Shown here: positions 18,801-25,071 of the stretch, piece after piece | How positions within the stretch are numbered: the stretch's first letter is position 1 | How the letters are laid out: each line of letters starts with the position of its first letter | DNA from: Jimgerdemannia flammicorona | Lineage: Eukaryota; Mucoromycota; Endogonomycetes; Endogonales; Endogonaceae | Length of the DNA: 25,071 nucleotides | Reading direction: 5' to 3' | Assembly: GCA_003990745.1 (NCBI GenBank) | Contig: RBNI01001018.1 | Location: 1-25,071 of the forward strand | Position numbers and translations under genes: made by a program | Notes under the pieces: model-generated | Database searches by the model: none | What the model was told of the DNA's origin: nothing | The model's input: the letters and a program-made list of their open reading frames with translations, nothing else

Positions 18801-19680
18801 CAAAGAGTCTGTTTTCTCAGAGTTTCAGTAGTACTAGTTCAAGGTATTCGAGATGTTCCTCCAGGGTTTTGCTGAAGACTAGGATGTCATCAATATAGAC
18901 AACAACAAATTTGTCCAGGTATGGGTGTAGAATAGTATTCATCAGTGTCTGGAAGGTTGCAGGAGCATTGGTTAAGCCAAAGGGCATAACCAGGAATTCA
19001 AAATATCCATAGCAGGTTCAGAAGGCGGTCTTGTAGATGTCTTCTTCTTTCATAACAATTTGCCAGTAACCATTTCTCAGGTCAAAAGAGCTCATAAATT
19101 GTGGGTTGGTAAGCCTATCAAATATTTCATCGATTCTGGGTAGTGGGCAACAGTTCTTGATGGTCTGTTCATTGAGGTTATGGTAATCAATGCACATTCT
19201 CAGGTCTCCTCCTTTCTTGACAACAAAGAGGACTGGTGCACTATAAGGTTATACACTGGGTCTGATAAATCTTTGTTCCAGGAGTTCATCAATTTCTTTC
19301 TTGAGTGCATTGATTTCTCTCAGAGACATATGGTAGATTGACTTGAAGGCTGGCTTGGCATCTGGAATAGTCTTGATGGCATGGTCCACTGCTCGTTTGG
19401 GAGGTAGGCCTTTCAGAAGTTTCTTTGGAAATATGTCTTGGAATCTCTGGAGTAGTGGTCTGACATAGCTGTCAATTTTGGAAAAGTCTTCTTCAGAGTT
19501 CTCAGGTTCTCCTTTAGATGGATGGATAGAGATAGCAAAGAGAGGGCATTTCTTGGCCAATTTCTTGAGTTATAGCTTATTGATGTGGGTGATCATTGGT
19601 CCAGGGTCACTAGAGTTGAGTGGGTCCTTCTCATCTTACAGTTTGAAGTTGTGGCATCCTTTCTTGATGGTCAGAGAATG
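18801..19680 (-). pseudogene. pol: gypsy-2 reverse transcriptase, finger and palm
   Basis: The frame runs from FQDIFPKKLLKGLPPKRAVD through [94 protein letters not shown] (YIDD at 18886-18897), to KLSKCEF. All catalytic aspartates are present. In-frame TGA codons replace Arg (for example just before ENRLFAKL, ~18817) and other residues. It is in the +1 frame relative to gag and the first part of the protease; the shift lies inside the protease at ~19770 and looks like a simple indel. Confidence 0.92.
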
Positions 19681-20065
19681 GTTTACCCAATCGATCATAG
19701 GGTTCTCTTATTTTAACCATAGAGTTCTAAGGATGATTTCATTGTCAGGAAGTGGTACGATCTGGAGGATATGTAACATATACTTGATAGTCACCAATTT
19801 GGAAGGGTAGATTGCAGACTTCCTTGCTAATAACATATGAGATTCCATCAGCTGTGGCAACAGCTTGAGTTTGTTGTACTGGAGAGATGAAGACCTTGAG
19901 TCTGTTGGCTGTTTCTTTATTGATGAAGTTGCCCAAGGCACCACTGTCTATCATGATCTTGACAGGTGCTCGATTGACAAAAGCTTTAAGTGTATGCAGT
20001 TTGTCTGATCCAATGGTGGTAATTTCGGTTGTAGGGGCTTTCCTTCTGTTGGTTCTTCTTTGAGC
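19681..20065 (-). pseudogene. gypsy-2 retropepsin (protease), frameshifted
   Basis: Frame 1 reads TLKAFVNRAPVKIMIDSGAL, with the active-site DSG at 19940-19948, then NFINKETANRL and ADGISYVISKEVCNLPFQIG, ending YVTYPPDRTTS-stop at ~19745. The expected C-terminal block (LPDNEIILRTLWL, family DIILGMxWL, then NPMIDWVNHS) is in the next frame from ~19770, which continues into RT. One indel in this interval would explain it. The enzyme would mature the Gag-Pol polyprotein. Confidence 0.85.
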
Positions 20066-20068
20066 CAG

Positions 20069-20185
20069 TTCATTGACACAAGAGAAGCAATCATCAATCA
20101 TTCAGAAAGAGTACATTCCAATATCATGGGGGCATTGGCTACTTGGTACATATCCATCTTCGATTTTCTTGTAGAATTGTTCTTC
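20069..20185 (-). other. Conserved Cys-Pro-His module next to dUTPase (gypsy-2 copy)
   Basis: The frame reads EEQFYKKIEDGYVPSSQCPH, then MYSF-stop-MIDDCFSCVNE. It aligns without gaps to gypsy-1 4968-5085. The TGA after MYSF is probably former CGA. It lies directly between dUTPase motif 5 and the protease, in frame with both. The C-P-H and later D-C are shared, the extra Cys/His positions are not. Family not recognised. Confidence 0.6.
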
Positions 20186-20224
20186 TTTGTTCACAGTAGA
20201 TTGGACTGGGGCCTTGTTTGATGA

Positions 20225-20635
20225 ACCGAATCTGTTAGATCCTTGGATAGTGGGCAGTAGTTCAGGGACTTCCTTGACTGTCAGGGTTGACTCGATTTTC
20301 TTGAATAGGATCTGGGCAATACAGAAGCCTATCAGGATCTTAAAGGGTGTCCAACTGTGGTTTTGGATGAGGACAATAATTTCGCCTATATAATCTTTGT
20401 CAATGACTCCTCCTTCTACTGAGAGTCCTTTCAATGCTAGGCTGCTGTGACAGCATATTCTTCCAACATGTCCCTCAGGAATTTGGATACTGATTCCTGT
20501 GTAGACTTGGTAGACTTCTTGGTTAGAGACTATAGCTTCTTTGGCTGCATACAGGTCATATCCAGCTGCTTTTTGACTTCCTTTGGTTGGGGCCTTAGCA
20601 GTTTGTCTTAATTTGACAAAGCCTAGTGTTCTGGT
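20225..20635 (-). pseudogene. dUTPase domain of gypsy-2
   Basis: The frame shows a full trimeric dUTPase. Motif 1 is AAGYDLYAA (20543-20569), motif 2 GRICCHSSLA (family GRIAPRSSLA), motif 3 GVIDKDYIGEIIV with the catalytic Asp at 20399-20401, motif 4 GFCIAQILF (family GDRIAQLI) and motif 5 IQGSNRFGSSN. There is no stop between 20635 and 20225. The conserved Arg of motif 2 reads His and that of motif 4 reads Cys, both single transitions at a former CpG (CGC to CAC, CGT to TGT). The fold is therefore preserved on paper but the enzyme is probably dead. It precedes the protease, the reverse of the order in gypsy-1. Confidence 0.9.
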
Positions 20636-20704
20636 GGTCAGATTGTTGAGGTGGTGCAGAGTGGTAACAGTTGCTCATATTGCTGTTCGGGGTTTTCAGT
20701 TAGG

Positions 20705-20746
20705 GCAGACACTGGCCATGTGTCCTGTCTTTCGGCAATAGAAGCA
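20705..20746 (-). other. CCHC zinc knuckle of gypsy-2 Gag
   Basis: The frame reads CFYCRKTGHMASVC, the C-x2-C-x4-H-x4-C nucleocapsid knuckle, preceded by GERNELRRSGA. It is in frame with gag upstream and dUTPase downstream. Confidence 0.92.
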
Positions 20747-21700
20747 TGCTCCACTTCTTCTAAGTTCATTCCTTTCACCTTCAGTGAGTTTCTTGAAGAT
20801 GCTTGGCTGGGTGGGTTCATGATTTCTGGGTATCCATGAAGTGGATGTTGAGGGAGCTCGGGATGCTTTGTGCTTGGGTTCTTCTTTCTTGGTCCAAGTC
20901 TTTTCCTTGTTGTTGAATTGTCTTCAGGGCAGAATTGGTCTAGCTGTTAAGATTTGCTTGACCATTGTCTTGATTCTTGCCAGGCACCATTATTGGTGAT
21001 CACAACCAACTGGGTGTCCTAGTTCTCAGATTTTTCTAGTAAGCCATTCAGGCAGGGCATCGAATAAATGAACTGCTCTTATACCATTTCATGCTTCATC
21101 ATTGGCAATATATTCTAGGCCAACAGTGTTCAGGAGTGACTCAAGTTTCATACAGAAGGTTTCAAATTCCTCCTTTCTATATATATCGAATTTGAGATTG
21201 CAGAGTTTTACTTGGGATTCAGCGATTATGGTTTCGCTGCGATATTGAGCAATCATGAGTTGTTTAAGTCCAGGGGCTGCAGGATGGGCTCCATATCCTG
21301 GGGCATTATTTGCTACATTCTGAGCAACTACTGCAGGTCGGGTGTCCCATGTGAGGGGTTTTTCAGGAAAGGTTTGCCACCATTCTTTGGCAGGTCCTCG
21401 GAAGAATGTAACAACTCGGCAGACATAGGCTGTAGTGGTAGCAAAGAGTTGTTCCAGAGTGTGGTCTTGATTGTTTGTCAGAATGCAGTCAGCAACTTGT
21501 TCGTTGGTCCATTGGTAGGCTTCAAAGTTGGTGTCAACTACACTAATGAAGCTTTGGACTTCTTGTGCGGTACCATTGAAGGTAGGTAGACTCAGATTTT
21601 TTGTAGGTCGGGTCTGTTTGGCTAAGGCAGTAATGGTTGCTGCCATTATGGCTATCTGAGCTGTGAGGTCTAGAATCTATTGGTTTGCCATATTGTTTAC
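20747..21700 (-). pseudogene. gag: gypsy-2 Gag capsid region
   Basis: The uninterrupted part (21646-21089) reads MAATITALAKQTRPTKNLSL, TFNGTAQEVQSFISVVDTNF, RVVTFFRGPAKEWWQTF and IYRKEEFETFCMKLESLLNT, a standard Ty3/gypsy gag domain with the 'FRGPAxxWW' signature. An ATG at ~21690 (MANQ) precedes a single TAG, then MAATIT at 21646. Downstream of 21089 the frame continues with stops through a basic linker into the CCHC knuckle. The protein would form the particle shell. Upstream the same frame stays open far past these ATGs (next entry), so the true N-terminus is uncertain. Confidence 0.88.
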
Positions 21701-23045
21701 TAGAGGTGGTTGGACTGCTGGTAGTGGTGTTACTGGTACTACTTGAGGTACTGGTGCAGAGTGCGATGGGGTTCTTTGGGTCTGTATAAGTTGCTGGAGT
21801 AATAGTTGTGGGTCTGGAGTAAGGGCTTGGTAGATAGCTGTCTGTTGCTGTGTAGGTGTGTTCTGTCCTAATGGAGGTTCATCTCCTTCGGCAGTGTATC
21901 TAGGATTGAATTCGCTGAGATACTCCTCCTCTTCTTTGGTTTGGTCCCCATGTACTTGGGTTTGCTCAGCATCAAAGTAGACAGAATCAGTTGTATATCT
22001 GATTTCAGATGGACTTAATTCAAAGTCAAGTTCTGGTTTGGTATTGGTTTCAGATTCAGGTAGGGTTGTAGCAGGGCCTGCTTCAGGTTCAGGATCAGGT
22101 AGTTGATGAAGGGTTTCTCTTACTTCTTCCTTAAGAATATGGCAGGCCTTGCTGTTCTGGAATCGGTAGTATAATGTGGTCTTGGTCCTGGTATGGTGAA
22201 AGTCGGTAGAGTTGAGCCACTTAGCTACAGAGGCTTGGGCTTCATGAGGAACTAAGGCTAGAAAGGCTGCTGCTGGTGGTCCTAGGTTGCTCAGATTTGT
22301 GGAGCTGACAAAACTCTTGTTGAGAAGAGTAAAGAAGGCTTCTATAAGACCTTCTTCATCTTGACTTGCTGGGTGTAGGGCAAGGAGTTTGATGAATAGA
22401 GTTTCACCTATTTGCTGGTTTAATTGGAGTACTTCTTTCTTTAAATGAAGTTTGTCCCACTTGTTGCAAGTGTGGAGATCAAATTGTCCTTGTTCGTCAG
22501 GTTCAATTCTCTCCAGATTGTCAGATAGTTCAGAATAAATTCCAGTTCAGAGGTTGGGCTTTATACTAACTTATAGGAATTCTCAGAAGGGTTTGTAGTA
22601 GGGTGAGGAAGCATCTTGAAGTAGAATTGGATTGTAAACCACTGCTACCAAGTTGTAAGAGGGTTGCTTTTTAGGGTAACCATTACATAGTTCTGGAAGG
22701 GTTTTCTGGAAGTTCTGGATATTCTGGAAGACCGTTTTCTTATAATCAAGATCAATTTCATATGGAGTATATCCTCTATGCTTATTGATTTCAAGATTGG
22801 GTTGATGTCTCAATCGAAGTCCTTTCTTTGGACTAGTTCTGAATGTTCAGGATTTTCCATATTTCAGGAAGTTCAAGAAACTAAGACCAGCTTGGTTGAA
22901 TTGGTGTATTGCTGCAGACAATACCCAATTAGGAAATTTCGTGATGGGGTTAGAAGTGGGACCTAACAGGGAGCGGATTTACTTAAGAGTGGTTTGTGGG
23001 TTATCAAATAGATTTATTCACCATTCATGATATTACTATACTAGA
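21700..23045 (-). pseudogene. Leader ORF fused in frame to gag, starting inside the LTR and crossing the PBS
   Basis: In the gag frame the minus strand can be read from ~23045 (just downstream of the LTR TATA box) to 21700 with only a few stops. All of these are TAA/TGA that deamination of CAA/CGA would give. LTR part: LFDNPQTTLK, IRSLLGPTSNPITKFPNWVL, SFLNFLKYGK, RHQPNLEINKHRGYTPYEID, FQKTLPELCNGYPKKQPSYN. The PBS encodes LVAVV. Past it: NPILLQDASSPYYKPF, LSDNLERIEPDEQGQFDLHT, EEGLIEAFFTLLNKSFVSST, then an acidic and Pro/Gln-rich linker up to MANQ. No ATG occurs in this frame before MANQ; only TTG (22813) and CTG codons. It could be an N-terminal Gag extension, started by splicing or a non-AUG codon, or a decayed separate gene. 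Product not recognised. Confidence 0.6.
22636..22653 (-). other. Primer-binding site of gypsy-2
   Basis: Three bases (ACT) after the CTTACA end of the 5' LTR the minus strand reads TGGTAGCAGTGG. TGGTAGC matches the complement of the initiator tRNA-Met 3' end of fungi (..GCTACCA); the next base A in place of G would be CpG decay. tRNA assignment is inferred. Confidence 0.7.
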
Positions 23046-23143
23046 AGTAGTTGTGTAAGGGGATATTGTGGGGAAGTGCTCAGGAGTTGTGTTTGGATTG
23101 TTCAGGTCTGAGATTCTGAGGTCTGGGGGAGGGGGTATTTATA
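23013..23143 (-). promoter_or_regulatory. 5' LTR core promoter and poly(A) signal
   Basis: TATAAATA (plus 23136-23143) followed by CCCCC, then AATAAA (23013-23018). The genomic RNA start would fall ~30 bases past the TATA box, making everything upstream, including ORF3, part of U3. The leader ORF begins about 90 bases after the TATA box. Confidence 0.65.
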
Positions 23144-23199
23144 CTAGTGAGGGTCTATCTGGACTATACTAAATATGAGTATAGCACTAAGTGCTTTGC

Positions 23200-23269
23200 T
23201 GAGTCAGAATGCAGTCACATAGTACAAGTGTGATCTGACATGTCAAGAGATTGTCTGACTACTGAGTCA
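23200..23269 (-). promoter_or_regulatory. Paired TGASTCA motifs upstream of the LTR TATA box (5' LTR)
   Basis: TGAGTCA at 23200-23206 and 23263-23269, conserved with the other LTR although the surrounding sequence has changed. Two more TGACTCA (24566-24572, 24596-24602; 15980-15986 and 16011-16017 in the 3' LTR) lie farther upstream but fall within the ORF3 frame. Confidence 0.5.
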
Positions 23270-23332
23270 GTTCACAGTCACATCATATAAGGCTAATCTA
23301 ACTATACTATGACTGCTAACCTATTTATGTTT

Positions 23333-24715
23333 TTAGGCACTGTCTGGATAGTTTTCGATGACATCACCATTAATTGCTTCATCTCTGATGAAGTAGCTGT
23401 CTAGGAAAAGTGGTTTGCGGATTACTTCTCCTTGTTCACTGAGGTAGTAATATATTGGAACTTCATCTCTGTCTCACAGGATAGCATCGTCTGTCTTATA
23501 TGTTGGATAAGGTGTTGGTGGGCGAAGAAGTGGTGCATCGTTTTTGCCTTCATCAGATTCACTGTCTGCATACCTTCTATAGGTTACAGCACTATGAGTC
23601 ACAGGGTTGTAGTAAGCTGGTGGCTGTGGTTCATGTTGCTCATACTCGGGTGGTGAAGTGGTTGGTTCGACTTCGAGGGTTGTCTGAAGGTACAGATTGT
23701 GTTCTCTGGTCTCTTCATTATAGTTGAAATAATTGGGGGTAAATGCAGGTTGGTATTCGTGCCAGTGGTCATTGTCCCAATAAGTCTCGTATGTAGTTAT
23801 GAACTGTTGTAAGTTCATTGGCAAGATTGGCAGTGTGATCAGGGTTGGTAGAGATCCTTGGCTTGAGGTCATGTTGGCATCGGAAGGATTATTGTCTTCT
23901 GCTTCGTCTTTGTCGAAGTTGATTATATCATAGACGTCCTTTATGGCATATCCAACTTGGGGCATTTGCAGGATGTGGTCATCAGGGTGCAGGAAGGTTC
24001 TATCTGTGGTTTCAACATACTTGAGATACTTGTGGTTGAGTTCTTGTATCATGTCATTGATTTGGCCATAGGACAGAGTAGCAACCATTTCACTGGTAGT
24101 AACTCAGAGGTGGGAAATAAAGGTGCTGTACTCATAGAAGAGTTCTTGGTGTTTGCAGGCAATGAGTTTCTGGTGTTGAGACATCTGGGTAATGTCTGTA
24201 TCATGGTGGTGTTCCACCATGTCTTCCAGGAGGTGGCTGATCTGGTAGTAGCTTGAGATTTGTCCAATCCAGTGGGCCTCATTAAGCATGTTCAGGGCAT
24301 TCCATCAGGCTTCCACGAAGTAGAGGGGTGCTCAGCTATAGATATTCATGAGGGGCAGAGGAGGTGTGGCTTGGTTGACAATGGCATTCCAAATGTCAGC
24401 GCATATGCAGTTGTAGATCTCGGTAGTCATGTTTGTGTGTTTGGAAGTTATGGTTGTTGTTTGTTTTAGTTCTCTTTCAACATGTCTCGGGACTCGGTAT
24501 ATATACATCTGTTCTTGATTGGTAAGATTCCATTTGTGTGAACCTTGTGTTTTGTGACTTTGTATTGACTCAGCTTTGTGCACGTGACTTCTGTTTGACT
24601 CAGCTTTATGATCTTGCAGGTGATTTCCAGATTTGTTCAGAGATCACATGTGATTTTGGTGGCTTGTTCAAAGGGTGATGTGTGATTTCTATAGCTCAAA
24701 GGTTGTGCGCTTACA
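23333..24715 (-). pseudogene. ORF3 duplicate in the 5' LTR (lacks the internal N-terminal part)
   Basis: This is the U3 copy of ORF3. From ATG 24430 to TAA 23333 it has exactly the length of the 3' copy (1098 bases) and no indel. Open stretches include 24088-23474, with DHILQMPQVGYAIKDVYDI, FITTYETYWDNDHWHEYQPA and TYRRYADSESDEGKNDAPLL. TGA stops at ~24329, ~24305, ~24108 and ~23470 face Arg, Gln or a different stop in the 3' copy. Upstream of 24430 a one-base deletion near 24580 shifts the frame. A TATATATA stretch at 24497-24506 precedes the ATG by ~70 bases but also lies in the frame (MYIYR). Being 5'-truncated, this copy is likely a by-product of LTR duplication. Confidence 0.7.
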
Positions 24716-25001
24716 TTTGGGCTGGGCATTAGCTATTTGGGTAGGGCTGGCCAGTCACTAACTATTTGTTTTTGAGGATGGGTGTAGACAGGGCTTGGGG
24801 GACCAGTTTTTGTGGTGGCATGGGCTTATGGAAGACACCTTAACAGGCTGGTGGCTTGGTTGGGGGCTGCAGGGTGGTCGGAGATGCTGCTTAGTAGAGA
24901 AAATTTGTGGACAGAGTGGGAGGAGAGTGGGCATAGTTGGTGAAAGGGTGATCTTTATCTGTGAGGAGGTGGAGAGGAGCCCCCCTATGGGGATTGGGTA
25001 G
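24716..25001 (+). pseudogene. LINE ORF2, C-terminal portion after the gypsy-2 insertion
   Basis: Joining 14067 to 24721 keeps the ORF2 frame: EWITLGWALAIWVGLASH, a TAA, LFVFEDGCRQGLGDQFLWWH, LTGWWLGWGLQGGRRC, and a TAG at 24999-25001. This is the tail beyond the zinc finger; I recognise no further domain. The same G-rich sense strand as 8757-14067 confirms it is one element. Confidence 0.85.
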
Positions 25002-25071
25002 TGAGTAGTGATGATATATACTTATTCATAGACTGGTAATAAAGGCAGAGTCCAAGTGACTATAAAAAAAA
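25002..25071 (+). terminator. LINE 3' UTR, AATAAA and poly(A) tail
   Basis: After the ORF2 stop come ~60 bases, AATAAA at 25038-25043 and eight A at 25064-25071, where the window ends. This is the 3' end of the LINE. The tail length and the right target duplication are outside the window. Confidence 0.85.

Larger units (their letters stand above)
14068..24715 (-). mobile_element. Chromodomain Ty3/gypsy retrotransposon with dUTPase and LTR-spanning extra ORF (gypsy-2)
   Basis: This is an essentially complete 10.65 kb minus-strand element. It has two collinear ~2.06 kb LTRs that end in TGTAAG...CTTACA when read on either strand; the left end has decayed to TATAAG. It has 5-bp target duplications, a PBS just inside the right LTR and a polypurine tract just inside the left LTR. 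Order on the minus strand: 5' LTR, leader ORF/gag, CCHC, dUTPase, Cys/His module, protease, RT, RNase H, integrase, chromodomain, ORF3, 3' LTR. Gag through most of the protease is in one frame; the rest of pol is in the +1 frame. The stretches of the LTRs I aligned by eye differ at roughly 6-7 positions per 100, almost all transitions, so it is not a recent insertion. Confidence 0.95.
22654..24715 (-). repeat. 5' LTR of gypsy-2
   Basis: This is the direct repeat of 14068-16130, keeping both TGTAAG and CTTACA ends. Contents on the minus strand: ORF3 portion 24715-23333, TGASTCA pair, TATA box 23136-23143, AATAAA 23013-23018 and the leader ORF. It is followed by TTTGG on the outside and by the PBS on the inside. 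Confidence 0.95.

Noticed and set aside
19745..19790. Programmed +1 frameshift between gypsy-2 gag-protease and RT
   Set aside because: The frame change falls inside the protease before its conserved C-terminal block, and no slippery heptamer is evident; a single indel in a decayed copy is simpler.
24497..24506. TATATATA upstream of ATG 24430 as a dedicated promoter for the LTR ORF
   Set aside because: It lies within the longer ORF3 frame and encodes MYIYR; in the 3' copy the frame continues far upstream, so it may simply be coding sequence.
1..25071. CRISPR arrays, rRNA or tRNA genes, prokaryotic operons, host fungal genes
   Set aside because: No regularly spaced short repeats, no convincing tRNA or rRNA, and no non-transposon protein was seen on either strand.

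Overview
The window looks like a stack of nested, decayed transposable elements from a repeat-rich fungal genome, probably Dikarya. I see no host gene. The evidence for a fungus is the combination of element families: chromodomain Ty3/gypsy, dUTPase-bearing gypsy and a Tad-like LINE. It is supported by heavy C-to-T/G-to-A decay of the RIP or CpG-deamination kind. dUTPase-containing Ty3/gypsy elements have been described from basidiomycetes, so that group is my first guess, but the sequence does not settle it.

Layout. (1) 1-1430, minus strand, very AT-rich: fragments of an old gypsy pol gene ('gypsy-3'). They are split by a ~970 bp insertion (172-1142) with terminal inverted repeats, an 8-bp target duplication and a ~600 bp internal palindrome. 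(2) ~1441-8757, plus strand: 'gypsy-1', with a decayed 5' LTR-like region, gag, zinc knuckle, protease, a small Cys/His module, dUTPase, RT, RNase H, integrase and one further 3' ORF. (3) ~8757-14067 resuming at 24721-25071, plus strand: one G-rich LINE with ORF1 and ORF2 (endonuclease, RT, zinc finger), a poly(A) signal and a poly(A) tail at the window edge. It probably inserted into gypsy-1. (4) 14068-24715, minus strand: 'gypsy-2', inserted inside the LINE ORF2. It has two 2.06 kb LTRs, a TTTGG target duplication, PBS, polypurine tract, gag, dUTPase, Cys/His module, protease, RT, RNase H, integrase and chromodomain.

The insertion order is gypsy-3 (oldest); then the TIR element and gypsy-1, in unresolved order; then the LINE; then gypsy-2 (youngest). 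Every protein frame carries stops. Most can be read as CGA, CAG, CAA or TGG hit by deamination.

The most unusual features are in gypsy-2. It has an extra ~577-codon ORF starting after pol, crossing the polypurine tract and filling most of U3, a layout like retroviral nef or sag; its product has two PPxY motifs. A second open frame starts inside the LTR and reads across the primer-binding site into gag. Both gypsy elements share a small Cys-Pro-His module next to their dUTPase, but the module, dUTPase and protease are in different orders in the two elements.
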